64,000 nt of DNA. Origin: Ilumatobacteraceae bacterium (GTDB taxonomy: Bacteria; Actinomycetota; Acidimicrobiia; Acidimicrobiales; Ilumatobacteraceae). The DNA is taken from NCBI GenBank assembly GCA_018401375.1, contig JAGYKR010000001.1, positions 62,001 to 126,000 of the forward strand, given 5' to 3'. This document shows, in pieces, positions 31,054 to 39,478 of the stretch (positions are counted from its first letter, which is position 1; every line of letters begins with the position of its first letter). The notes under the pieces were generated by a model. It was not told the DNA's origin. It was given only the letters and a program-made list of their open reading frames with translations, and ran no database searches. A program made the translations under genes and the position numbers.

Positions 31054-32165
31054 ACGGGATCTCCATGGTTGGCGTTACCCATACCGGTGATGGCTGGGTT
31101 GCGGGTGGCGGAATGGACGGCGTTCACCACAGCGGCGAGCACCTCAGGGTTGGTTTCTGGGACCACACCATGGCCCAGATTAAAAATGTGTCCGGGGTGG
31201 CCGCCGTTATCGGCGAGCACCTGTGCCGTACCAGCGAGCGCAGCCTCGGTGCCGGCGAGCACGAGGGCGGGATCCAAGTTGCCTTGGACGATCAGATCCT
31301 CGCCGATCCGGGCCCGAGCATCAGAGATCGGGGTGCGCCAGTCAAGTCCGAGCACCGTGGCCCCGCAGGCGTAGATGGATTCGAGGAGGTGATCGCATCC
31401 GATTCCGAAATGGATTGCCGGGACCTCGGGATGCCGGGACCTTAACTCGGTGATCACCCGGCGCGAATGAGGAGCGACGTAACGGTCATAATCTCGGCGA
31501 GACAGCGTGCCTGCCCACGAATCGAACAGTTGGTATGCCCGAGCACCGTGGGAAAGTTGAGCGTCGATAAAGGTGATCGCTGATTCGCTCAGGCGTTCCA
31601 TTAACTCGTGCCACAGATGTTCCTGCGTGGCCATCATCTCTTTGGTGAATCGATAGTTCCGGCTGGGTCGACCCTCAATCAGGTAACTCCCAACGGTGAA
31701 GGGAGCCCCAGCAAAGGCGAGCAAGGGGACGTTCTTTGGTAACTCGTTCACCAAAATGTCCACGGTGTCAGTCACATAGGACACATCTTCAGGGCTGAGC
31801 GGGCGGAGTCGGTCAAGATCGGCCGGGCGTCGAATCGGATGTTCGGCTACCGGGCCCGTACCCGGGGCAACGTCGATCCCGAACCCGACGGCATGGGCGG
31901 GAACCACGATGTCAGAGAACAACACTGCAGCGTCCACCCCGTAACGACGCACCGGTTGCAAGGTGATCTCTGCGGCGAGATCGGGCTGTTTGATGGCGTC
32001 GAGGATGGACCCTTCCCCTCGGACCGCCCGGTATTCGGGCAGGCTGCGCCCCGCTTGGCGCATGAACCAGACCGGGGTGTGCGCAGCCGGCCGGCCCGCC
32101 GCAGCTGCGATGAATGGGGGTTCAGAGCCAACGGACACCGGGGATGCGGGGGGACCCGAGACCAT
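31050..32165 (-). CDS. hemE: Uroporphyrinogen III decarboxylase
   Basis: 371 residues. It decarboxylates uroporphyrinogen III to coproporphyrinogen III. TPVWFMRQAGRSLPEYR is the family active-site signature; VLFSDIVVPAHAVG and FAGAPFTVGSYLIEG are further conserved blocks. ATG 32165 is supported by TAGCGT seven bases upstream; ATG 32198 would lie upstream of that hexamer. First gene of the hemE-hemH-hemG-sortase-lnt run. Confidence 0.95.
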   Translation of the reverse strand: MVSGPPASPVSVGSEPPFIAAAAGRPAAHTPVWFMRQAGRSLPEYRAVRGEGSILDAIKQPDLAAEITLQPVRRYGVDAAVLFSDIVVPAHAVGFGIDVAPGTGPVAEHPIRRPADLDRLRPLSPEDVSYVTDTVDILVNELPKNVPLLAFAGAPFTVGSYLIEGRPSRNYRFTKEMMATQEHLWHELMERLSESAITFIDAQLSHGARAYQLFDSWAGTLSRRDYDRYVAPHSRRVITELRSRHPEVPAIHFGIGCDHLLESIYACGATVLGLDWRTPISDARARIGEDLIVQGNLDPALVLAGTEAALAGTAQVLADNGGHPGHIFNLGHGVVPETNPEVLAAVVNAVHSATRNPAITGMGNANHGDPV

Positions 32166-32172
32166 GACGGGG

Positions 32173-32178
32173 ACGCTA
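32173..32178 (-). promoter_or_regulatory. -10-like TAGCGT for hemE (leaderless)
   Basis: TAGCGT, seven-base spacer, ATG 32165; decides against the upstream ATG. Confidence 0.55.
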
Positions 32179-32247
32179 TCGGTGCCGATAGGCTTCACCG
32201 ACCCATTTGGTGTCCCACGGCGCTGAACTTGAGTCCGAACCTTCGAA

Positions 32248-34491
32248 ATGACCCAACAGCATCCGGATCTGGCCGATGAACAGGCGTATGTGGATTACGC
32301 CTACGAATGTCTGGAGAGCAGTCGCGTCTCGGCATGGAAACTGCGTGATCTGAACGAGGCGAGTACGGGTGGGACCTTTCAGGCTCGTTTCGAACGCAAC
32401 GCCTTTGATGAGGCCCTCATCAAACGCCTCACGGATCTTGATCTCGGTAATGCAGCGCTGGTGTTTGGCCGGATCGACCGGATCCTTCCTGACGAGACAG
32501 CCGAAGCGAGTGCCCAAAGCTCCGGTTCAGTGAGTGCTGGCTCGATCGAATCGTTTCATATCGGTCGCCTTGCAGTAGCCGATGAGCAGAGCAACCCGGT
32601 GGTCGTTGACTGGCGGGCCCCGGTGGCCGAACCCTTCTATCGGGCGACCGGCCGTGAGTCGATGGGGCTCGCACGGCGGCGGCATTTCATCGTGGACGGT
32701 GCACGGGTGCTCGGCCTCGAAGACGAATTGTTCGGTGAAGGCCATCTCGGTCTCGGCCACGATGAGGGGTTGGCCGAATCTGTGAGTTCGGCGACACAGG
32801 GCGGAGCACCCTTGGTGGGGGCGGGTGGGCTGCGTGGCTACAACACCTTGATCGCAACCATGGAACGCGGCCGGACCGGGGCGCTCGGGGACATCGTGGC
32901 CACGATCCAGGCCGAGCAGGACGAGATCATTCGCTCCCCCCAACAGGGGGTGCTGGTGGTCCAGGGAGGTCCCGGCACCGGCAAAACTGTTGTGGCCCTG
33001 CACCGGGCGGCATACCTGCTCTACACCCATCGTTTCCCACTCGAGGACCAAGGGGTCTTGGTGATCGGACCGAACCGGGTGTTCCTGCGCTACATCGAAC
33101 GGGTGCTGCCTTCCCTCGGGGAGGCGGGCGTGGCTCTAGCGGTGCTGTCGGATCTTGTGCCTGATGTGCGCTTCGGAGGTGTGGACTCTCGGGAGGCCGC
33201 CCAGATCAAAGGCGACGTGCGGATGTTGCGTTTCATCGATCGGGCAATCCGACATCGTGAACGTCCCCTTCGCAAGGACTTGGTCATGCCGTTTCGTAGT
33301 GGTTACCTGCGTTTACGTGCCGAGGAGACACGGCGGATTGTCACCGCTGCCAGACGTCGCTTTCGCCGCCATAACGCTGGCCGACGGTATGTGGAAAATG
33401 AGATCTGGTCAGCGATGGCTGCCACCTGGCGTGGACCAGAGATCACTGAGGATGATGTGCGGTCAGCGATGTGGACCGAACGTGAGGTGCGTGAGGCCCT
33501 CGATCGCATCTGGCCGGTGCTGACACCGGCGGAGTTGTTACACGATCTGTTCGGATCCCGAGCGTTGCTCCGGCTCGCAGCCGAGGGTGTGGTGTCTTCC
33601 GAGCAAGCCGAGGCTCTCTACCGCGAGCGCAGCCCAGATGTCACTGAAGTTCGTTGGACCGCCGCTGATGCGGCTCTGCTCGACGCAGCCCGCGAGACCC
33701 TCGGCCCACGGCCGGCTCGTCGGGGGCGCACCGAGGAGTCAGAGGAGATTCGGACCTATGGCCACATCGTGATCGATGAGGTCCAAGATCTCACTCCGAT
33801 GCAACTTGAGATGGCCACTCGGCGATCCCTCAGCGGGTCGATGACCGTGGTCGGTGACATCGCTCAGGCCACCGGGCCGCTCGCACCAAACGACTGGTCC
33901 GAGGTTCTCGCTCACCTGCCTGATCGCCGTGAACCCCGAGTCGCGGGGCTGTCGGTTGGCTACCGGATCCCGGCCCAGATCCTCGAGGTGGCGATCCCGG
34001 TGATGGAGGCTGCGACCCCGGGTTTGCGCGTGCCCCGGTCGGTGCGGGTGGGAGATTCTGCTCCTCGTTTCGTCTCCGTCGCTGAATCAGAACTGGCCGC
34101 AGGATCCACTAACGGGGACCAAACGGCAAACCTCCTGAAGGTTGCAGCGCAGGAGCTTGACGCCATGGGCAGCGAGTTGGAGGGCGGGTCCGTGGCCGCT
34201 GTCGTGCCCGACAGTTTGTCGGAGGCGTTCTCTGCGGCTTTGGATGAGGCGGGAGTGGCTCACGGCCAGGTGGGCGTCACAGGCCTCGACACCCCAATCA
34301 CTGTGGTGCCGATCAGTCTCGTCAAAGGTCTCGAACTTGACGGAGTGGTCGTGTTGGAGCCGTCATTAATTGTGGCCGAGGATCCGCACGGGATGCGGGC
34401 ACTGTATGTGGCATTGACCCGTTCCACCCAGCGTTTGACCGTGGTTCATGCTGCTGCTCTGCCACAGCCGTTGCAGAAGTTCAGCCGCTGA
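32248..34491 (+). CDS. helD: HelD/HelR-like RNA polymerase-recycling ATPase (SF1 helicase fold)
   Basis: 747 residues. A helical N-terminal arm leads into the segment VVVDWRAPVAEPFYRA, characteristic of HelD proteins; Walker A is VQGGPGTGKTVVALHRAAYL and Walker B HIVIDEVQDLTPMQ, with SF1 motifs VVGDIAQATG and LYVALTRSTQRL near the end. HelD and HelR enter the RNA polymerase channels and release stalled or rifamycin-bound polymerase. Nothing in the sequence shows rifamycin resistance directly. It diverges from hemE, with an 82-bp gap. Confidence 0.88.
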   Translation: MTQQHPDLADEQAYVDYAYECLESSRVSAWKLRDLNEASTGGTFQARFERNAFDEALIKRLTDLDLGNAALVFGRIDRILPDETAEASAQSSGSVSAGSIESFHIGRLAVADEQSNPVVVDWRAPVAEPFYRATGRESMGLARRRHFIVDGARVLGLEDELFGEGHLGLGHDEGLAESVSSATQGGAPLVGAGGLRGYNTLIATMERGRTGALGDIVATIQAEQDEIIRSPQQGVLVVQGGPGTGKTVVALHRAAYLLYTHRFPLEDQGVLVIGPNRVFLRYIERVLPSLGEAGVALAVLSDLVPDVRFGGVDSREAAQIKGDVRMLRFIDRAIRHRERPLRKDLVMPFRSGYLRLRAEETRRIVTAARRRFRRHNAGRRYVENEIWSAMAATWRGPEITEDDVRSAMWTEREVREALDRIWPVLTPAELLHDLFGSRALLRLAAEGVVSSEQAEALYRERSPDVTEVRWTAADAALLDAARETLGPRPARRGRTEESEEIRTYGHIVIDEVQDLTPMQLEMATRRSLSGSMTVVGDIAQATGPLAPNDWSEVLAHLPDRREPRVAGLSVGYRIPAQILEVAIPVMEAATPGLRVPRSVRVGDSAPRFVSVAESELAAGSTNGDQTANLLKVAAQELDAMGSELEGGSVAAVVPDSLSEAFSAALDEAGVAHGQVGVTGLDTPITVVPISLVKGLELDGVVVLEPSLIVAEDPHGMRALYVALTRSTQRLTVVHAAALPQPLQKFSR

Positions 34492-34959
34492 TTACCAGTT
34501 GCGGGTCAGGTTTGTCAGGATCAAAAGCCCTTTGCTCGCATCGGCTGGACGCCTGCGTTCCACGGCGCTGCGGGCCAGATCCAGGGCTTGTTGAAATCCG
34601 AACAGGGCCGCTGGACGCTCAGAACGCAGCAGCGGTTCGGCCTGGGCCCAAATGCTTTCGATCCGCTCCAGAGCTTCAGTGGCTCGGTGTGCATCAATCA
34701 CCCGCTGGTCCAGTCCCCGCCAAGAGGCGAGCATTTCGCCGAACAAGGTGGGTAGATCAGCGTCAGAAGCGATCGGGGTTGTGAGCGGATCAACCGAGGA
34801 GATGGGAGCCGCCCCAGACCCGCCTGCTGCGGGTGCGGTGAATCCAGCACCCTCAGGACGATCGGCGAGGTCATAGGTCTCCCCGCAACCGAGCGTTACA
34901 AGCAAGGTGGCGCAGAGGAGGACCGGGCCCAGCGTCTTCGATGAGAGGAAACAGAACAT
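34492..34959 (-). CDS. Small exported/lipoprotein-like protein of unknown function
   Basis: 155 residues. A hydrophobic N-terminal segment ends in LLVTLGCGE, a lipobox-like Cys with Thr at -3, so lipidation is possible but not canonical. A Gly/Ala/Pro-rich linker follows, then a helical domain (residues about 75-150, LERIESIWAQAEPLLRSERP). I do not recognise the family. It follows the DtxR gene by 13 bases and may be co-transcribed. Its stop directly abuts the HelD stop, tail to tail. Confidence 0.6.
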   Translation of the reverse strand: MFCFLSSKTLGPVLLCATLLVTLGCGETYDLADRPEGAGFTAPAAGGSGAAPISSVDPLTTPIASDADLPTLFGEMLASWRGLDQRVIDAHRATEALERIESIWAQAEPLLRSERPAALFGFQQALDLARSAVERRRPADASKGLLILTNLTRNW

Positions 34960-34972
34960 GGCGGCAGCGGTC

Positions 34973-35632
34973 TCAGATCGAGACCAGAATCCGATCGCTG
35001 GCATAGGCCCCCACCTCTACGAGGCCGCCATCGATGGACACCCTGTAGCCCCCAGCAACGATGGCCTCAGTGATAACTCCTTCGTTTCCGGGCAGGATCC
35101 GGGCCTCTTGGAGGAACTCCAAAATGCCCGGAGCAAACTCCAACTCTTCGGGGATCCGCCGCACGACGAAGGGGGTTCCCACTCCAACCGATGACAACGG
35201 CTGGGGTGCCTCATCAACATAATCAGAACCCGGGATCGGGTTACCGTGCGGGCAGGTGGTCGGACTGCCGAGGAACTCATCAAGGGCCGCTTCCACCGAG
35301 TCGCTCATGATGTGTTCCCATTTGCCGGCCTCGTGATGGGCCTCTGCCCACGGCAGGTTCAACACATCGGTCAAGAAGCGCTCCGCTAGTCGGTGACGAC
35401 GTACCACCCGTTCGGCGAGGACGTGGCCCGTAGCGGTCAATGCGATGCGACCGTGGTTGGTGATGAGGCCTTCGGTTTCGAGTTTTTTGATCATCTCCGA
35501 CACCGCTGGGCGTGAGACACCGAGCCGTTCGGCGATCCTCGCCTGGATCACCGAGACCTCATCTTCTGCGAGTTCGAAGATGCACTCGCAGTATTCCTCA
35601 AACGCCGGATGGTGCTCACCGGGTGCAGGCAT
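34973..35632 (-). CDS. DtxR/IdeR-family metal-dependent repressor
   Basis: 219 residues. Winged helix with IAERLGVSRPAVSEMIKKLE (recognition helix), dimerisation domain with RRHRLAERFL, EAHHEAGKWEHIMS and PTTCPHGNPIPG (metal ligands including the Cys-containing loop), and a C-terminal SH3/FeoA-like domain. The family uses Fe2+ or Mn2+ as co-repressor; which metal cannot be said. TACACT precedes ATG 35632 by seven bases. The next gene encodes an exported protein. Confidence 0.9.
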   Translation of the reverse strand: MPAPGEHHPAFEEYCECIFELAEDEVSVIQARIAERLGVSRPAVSEMIKKLETEGLITNHGRIALTATGHVLAERVVRRHRLAERFLTDVLNLPWAEAHHEAGKWEHIMSDSVEAALDEFLGSPTTCPHGNPIPGSDYVDEAPQPLSSVGVGTPFVVRRIPEELEFAPGILEFLQEARILPGNEGVITEAIVAGGYRVSIDGGLVEVGAYASDRILVSI

Positions 35633-35639
35633 AGCCGCA

Positions 35640-35645
35640 AGTGTA
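35640..35645 (-). promoter_or_regulatory. -10-like TACACT for the dtxR-like gene (leaderless)
   Basis: TACACT, seven-base spacer, ATG 35632. Confidence 0.5.
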
Positions 35646-35672
35646 CCGGCATCGGTTGGCGCCCGAATCAGA

Positions 35673-37397
35673 TCAGACCCGACGCATCCGACGCAACCAA
35701 CTCTCGGCGTACCGTATGCGGCGCTCGAGTTGATCGGCAGTGGCGGTGGAGACTTTGGTCACCCCTGCGAGACGGTTCATCTCGGCGTTAACCCGAGCAT
35801 GGTTCCACCCGGTGAGATCAACGATCCGGCGCGCGAGGTCCGCATTACGACCTCGTAGGTCCTCTCGGCGTTCGGCCACGCTCATTGTGGACCCGTCGGC
35901 GGTGTCGGTGACCGTGCCCGCTGCAGTCGGCAGTATTGGCAGGCTCAGGGCGAGTCGGGGATCAAGGTCGGGATCAGGTTCGGGGACTTCGGACTCGTCA
36001 TCGAAATATGCCACCTCGGTACCGCCGAGGGTTCCTTCTCCGGTGACGGCATGCATCGTGATCCCGGTGGCAGTGGACGAAACCACCGAGAACAACGAGA
36101 GTTGTTCACCAAACTCGTCGTGTGCAGAGAGCGGATCGAGTTCTGCGCCATCGGCGTCGGAGGCATCGTCATCGGCGGGCGGACGTAACACATGGCGCCG
36201 GGCCTCAGCGATAGTGAAGGCATGGGCGCGCAGGCGAGGGTCGTCGGGGATGAAAACGTAGGCCTTTTGGGCGGTGAGCCCAGACTGCCACCGCACGAAA
36301 CGTCCGACGGCTTGACGAAAGAACAATTCGGTGGCGGTGGTGGTTGCGTACACGCCAACGCGTAGCCGCGGGATGTCCACCCCTTCGGAGACCATTCGGA
36401 CCGCCACTAACCAGGTCCGGTCCCCGGCAGCGAACTCGGCGATCCGGCCCGAAGCCTTGGGATCATCGCTTACCACCACATCTGCTGCGGTCCGCAACTC
36501 CTGGCGAAGCCATTGGGCGATCCCTTGGGCATGTTCCTGGTCCATCGCGATCACCAGTCCGCCCGCATCGCGTTGATGCGTCCGGATCATCTCAAGGCGA
36601 CGATGAGCCTGATGCAATACCGTCGGCAGCCAGTCTCCGTCCAAGCTCAGCGCAGTCCGGAGACGCTGGGACATTTGATCGCGGGCCAGCTCATCAGAGA
36701 AGTTGGCGCGGATGGTGTCTCCGCCGGCGGTACTCCATTCCATTTGGCCGTCTACCCGGGGGAAATAGACCGGTCGGACCACGCCGCCATCGCGCAGGGC
36801 GTCGGCGTACCCGTAGGTGAAGTCGCTGCGAGCGAGATCCCCTTGTGCAGTGGCCTCGTAGTTCACAAAGGGTATTTGTGCTGAGTCACTGCGAAACGGG
36901 GTGCCTGAGAGCGACAGACGACGGCGGCTGTGGGCGAACGCGATCCGGACCGAATCTCCCCAGGCGCGTTCCTGTCCGGCGTGATGGATCTCATCGAGAA
37001 TGATGAAGCCGTCGGCGCTCAGAGCGTTGAGGCGGGCGGCCGCATCCCCAGTGGCGATCTGCTGGTAAGTGGTCACCAAACCGTGGACATCCCGCGACAA
37101 TCCGTCCGATGGGGTCCAATACGGATCGAGTTCGAGGCCCATTCGGTGCGCGGCCTTGGACCATTGGGTCTTGAGATGGGTGGTAGGGGCCACGACCACG
37201 AGCGGGCTCGGGGTCTGCGCGCCACCACTATCGGCCCACCATTGACCAAGAGCCGCCCGAGCGCAGGTCAACGCAAACGTGGTCTTGCCGGCGCCGGGGG
37301 TCGCGACAGCCAGAAAGTCAGGAGTTTGTGATGCGGTGAACGCATCAAATGCGGCCCGCTGCCAGGCTCGGAGGTGGATCGGGGGGTGCGAGGTCAT
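35673..37397 (-). CDS. DEAD/DEAH-box SF2 helicase
   Basis: 574 residues. Motif I is VATPGAGKTTFALTCA, motif II FIILDEIHHAGQERAWG, motif III-like LSLSGTPFRSD and motif VI VGRFVRWQSG. The C-terminal part is acidic, then a helical end. Similar actinobacterial helicases are annotated 'DEAD/DEAH box helicase' or XPB/type III restriction-like; no nuclease or methylase is adjacent, so a restriction role is not supported. Its start meets the stop of the flavin oxidoreductase gene. Confidence 0.85.
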   Translation of the reverse strand: MTSHPPIHLRAWQRAAFDAFTASQTPDFLAVATPGAGKTTFALTCARAALGQWWADSGGAQTPSPLVVVAPTTHLKTQWSKAAHRMGLELDPYWTPSDGLSRDVHGLVTTYQQIATGDAAARLNALSADGFIILDEIHHAGQERAWGDSVRIAFAHSRRRLSLSGTPFRSDSAQIPFVNYEATAQGDLARSDFTYGYADALRDGGVVRPVYFPRVDGQMEWSTAGGDTIRANFSDELARDQMSQRLRTALSLDGDWLPTVLHQAHRRLEMIRTHQRDAGGLVIAMDQEHAQGIAQWLRQELRTAADVVVSDDPKASGRIAEFAAGDRTWLVAVRMVSEGVDIPRLRVGVYATTTATELFFRQAVGRFVRWQSGLTAQKAYVFIPDDPRLRAHAFTIAEARRHVLRPPADDDASDADGAELDPLSAHDEFGEQLSLFSVVSSTATGITMHAVTGEGTLGGTEVAYFDDESEVPEPDPDLDPRLALSLPILPTAAGTVTDTADGSTMSVAERREDLRGRNADLARRIVDLTGWNHARVNAEMNRLAGVTKVSTATADQLERRIRYAESWLRRMRRV

Positions 37398-38387
37398 TCA
37401 GGTCAGGTGAGCCCGAGATAGCGAGCCGAGCACCTCACGAAAGCCGGCCACGATCTCAGTGATGATTTCTTCTACCGATTTTACGCTCTCAATGCGCCCG
37501 GCCACCTGGCCGGTGAGGGCGATGGAGGACTCGAGGTCCCCTCCAAAGTAAAGGTCGGTGATTGTGCCGAACACTTCCATCCCGACATGATCTTGTCGTT
37601 CGAGACGCTCGGTCAGTTCGGTACGCAGAGCCCGCAGCGCCGGGCGGCTGTGGCGGTTCAGCATGACCGTGTCGGTTTCGGCGGCGTTGACGATGGCCTG
37701 TTTCCAGTTCTCATGCACGGGTGATTCCGCTGCAGAGACCATGCGGGTACCGAGTTGGACGCCTTCTGCGCCGAGCGCAAACGCAGCGGCCATACTCGGA
37801 CCGTCCACCACGCCTCCGGCGGCGATGATCGGGACCTGGACTTTGGAGGCAACCAATGGCAGCAGGACCATTAAGGCCACATCGCGCGGATTTTTGAAAC
37901 CGCCGCCCTCGCCCCCTTCCACAACGAGGCCGTCCACCCCAGCGGCTACTGCTTTCAGCGCCCCAGCCAGTGTGGGAACCACATGGAACACGGTGAGGCC
38001 GGCCTCTTTCAGTTTGCTGGTGTACACCGTTGGATCACCGGCGGAGGTGGTCACAAATCGCACCCCGTTGTCCACCACGAAATCCACGATGCCTGGATCC
38101 CGCACAAAGGCTTGAGCGATGTTGACGCCGAAGGGTTGGTCAGTCAGATCGCGCATTTTGGTGATCTCGACACGTACTGCGTCAAGATCACCGGAGGAGG
38201 TTTCGATAATGCCGAGCCCTCCGGCATTGGAGACGGCGCTGGCTAACTGCGATCGAGCGATCCATCCCATCGGGGCCTGCACGATCGGGTAGCGGGTTCC
38301 CAGAAGCTGCGTGACCCGAGTACTGATCGGAGAATTGATCGGGGAATCGATGGGAGGATTGATCGGGGAGTTGTGAGGGGCGTTCAT
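37398..38387 (-). CDS. NAD(P)H-dependent flavin oxidoreductase / nitronate monooxygenase family
   Basis: 329 residues, FMN TIM barrel. Conserved blocks are YPIVQAPMGWIAR, VVEGGEGGGFKNPRD, VPIIAAGGVVDG and FALGAEGVQLGTRM. The family includes nitronate monooxygenase and enoyl reductase-like enzymes; the substrate is not determined. The first 22 residues are a low-complexity NSPI-type repeat outside the family fold. No -10 hexamer at the usual distance. Confidence 0.88.
   Translation of the reverse strand: MNAPHNSPINPPIDSPINSPISTRVTQLLGTRYPIVQAPMGWIARSQLASAVSNAGGLGIIETSSGDLDAVRVEITKMRDLTDQPFGVNIAQAFVRDPGIVDFVVDNGVRFVTTSAGDPTVYTSKLKEAGLTVFHVVPTLAGALKAVAAGVDGLVVEGGEGGGFKNPRDVALMVLLPLVASKVQVPIIAAGGVVDGPSMAAAFALGAEGVQLGTRMVSAAESPVHENWKQAIVNAAETDTVMLNRHSRPALRALRTELTERLERQDHVGMEVFGTITDLYFGGDLESSIALTGQVAGRIESVKSVEEIITEIVAGFREVLGSLSRAHLT
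38325..38372 (-). repeat. 12-bp tandem repeat, four copies, at the 5' end of the oxidoreductase gene
   Basis: In-frame units encoding NSPI, NPPI, DSPI and NSPI just after the start codon. Confidence 0.9.
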
Positions 38388-38445
38388 ATGCCTATCTTGA
38401 CCGTTCGCTCAGCAGGACCATGCCCCGAACCATACCGACGCCCCC

Positions 38446-39027
38446 TCAGCCGAGAGCGCGGAGCCCGGCCCAGGCCAGGCGGCTGATGGATTGAGCCACC
38501 TGATCAGGATCGAAGGGGGTGCCGCGTTCCACGAGACGTCTGCTCGCATTTTCGGCGAGGCCCACGAGTCCATGGGCCAACGTGCGCTGTTCTTCGGGGT
38601 CAATGTCCACTGCGATCAAAGGGGCGATTGCGGATGCGACGAGATCGGTGATCTTTCGTACCGATTCGCTGAACTCCTCATCGCGCCGTGCGCCTCCGCC
38701 GAATAGCAACATAAAGCTCTCATGATCATCGGCAACCCACCGGAAATAGGCCTGAAAGCCGAGTTCGGTCTGAAGTTTTCCGTCGGAGACGTGGGCGGTA
38801 GCGGCCGTGATCGCAGCGAGCAGGCGTTGTCCTGCCTCCTCCACCAAGGCGAGGAATAGTTCGCGTTTGGAGGTGAAGTGTTGGTACAGAACAGGTTTGG
38901 TGACACCGGCCGCCTCTGCGATGTCGTTCATCGACGCACCGTAATAACCCGCCGATCCGAGAACGTCGAGCGCGACCTCAAGGATTTGGACACGGCGTGC
39001 TGGTGCAGAAAGGCGAGGTGGCGACAT
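38446..39027 (-). CDS. TetR-family transcriptional regulator
   Basis: 193 residues. The N-terminal helix-turn-helix is YYGASMNDIAEAAGVTKP with VLYQHFTSKRELFLALVEE; the C-terminal ligand domain is variable. The neighbouring flavin oxidoreductase and the enoyl-CoA hydratase across 39479 are possible targets, as TetR proteins often control lipid catabolism in Actinobacteria (inference). No operator palindrome was obvious. Confidence 0.9.
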   Translation of the reverse strand: MSPPRLSAPARRVQILEVALDVLGSAGYYGASMNDIAEAAGVTKPVLYQHFTSKRELFLALVEEAGQRLLAAITAATAHVSDGKLQTELGFQAYFRWVADDHESFMLLFGGGARRDEEFSESVRKITDLVASAIAPLIAVDIDPEEQRTLAHGLVGLAENASRRLVERGTPFDPDQVAQSISRLAWAGLRALG

Positions 39028-39100
39028 GAGTGCAGGGATCTGGAGAGACAGTCGAATGAGTTCAGATCCAAGTAGCAGAAAGCCTAGGGCCTGTGGTTAC

Positions 39101-39139
39101 AGACCGCGTTCATAGACCGCGTTCACAGACCGCGTTCAC
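39101..39139. repeat. 13-bp tandem repeat, three copies, spanning a stop codon
   Basis: AGACCGCGTTCAT, then AGACCGCGTTCAC twice. The stop of the minus-strand gene (39123-39125) lies in the middle unit. Confidence 0.95.
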
Positions 39140-39467
39140 GGTCGTCGCGCTCGGCAGCCTTCACGGCGTAACCGAGGATGATTGATGGAGCGAGCAAAGC
39201 AAACGAAATGATCATTAAAGCGATCACGAGGCCAGCCAGGGTGGGGGAGAAGCCGAAGACAAAAGCCACCACAAACAAAGCGATCGCAAGCGCAAGAACC
39301 AAGTAGCCGATGCGATTGGCGAGCAGGGTCCAATGGGCTACTCGGGCCCGCCGGGCCCGCACCGGATCAACCTGCTTTGGATCAACCTGCTTGGGCACGA
39401 GACGTGCAGCCAGCGGATCTGCAGGTTCGGGATCTGCGGATTCGGGGGTCGGGGTGGAAGAAGTCAT
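39123..39467 (-). CDS. Small two-span membrane protein of unknown function
   Basis: 114 residues. An acidic N-terminal tail made of short repeats (ADPEPADP, PKQVDPKQVDP), then two membrane spans (ANRIGYLVLALAIALFVVAF and LAGLVIALMIISFALLAPSI) and a short cytoplasmic end. I do not recognise a named domain. ATG 39467 lies 11 bases from the divergent enoyl-CoA hydratase start, so the two share one promoter region. Confidence 0.6.
   Translation of the reverse strand: MTSSTPTPESADPEPADPLAARLVPKQVDPKQVDPVRARRARVAHWTLLANRIGYLVLALAIALFVVAFVFGFSPTLAGLVIALMIISFALLAPSIILGYAVKAAERDDRERGL
39364..39393. repeat. 15-bp direct repeat, two copies
   Basis: GGATCAACCTGCTTT and GGATCAACCTGCTTG, in frame within the small membrane-protein gene (Lys-Gln-Val-Asp-Pro). 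Confidence 0.85.
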
Positions 39468-39472
39468 ACGCT
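39467..39472 (+). promoter_or_regulatory. -10-like TACGCT for the enoyl-CoA hydratase gene (leaderless)
   Basis: TACGCT, six-base spacer, ATG 39479; it overlaps the start codon of the divergent gene. Confidence 0.5.
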
Positions 39473-39478
39473 GGCCCA

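Noticed and set aside
32166-32247. Riboswitch or iron box upstream of the heme operon
   Set aside because: I saw no conserved riboswitch core or DtxR-type palindrome in this 82-bp region; the leaderless hexamer leaves no room for a 5' riboswitch.
35673-37397. Helicase as part of a restriction or phage-defence system
   Set aside because: No nuclease, methylase or known defence gene is adjacent; the neighbours are a flavin oxidoreductase and a DtxR-type regulator.
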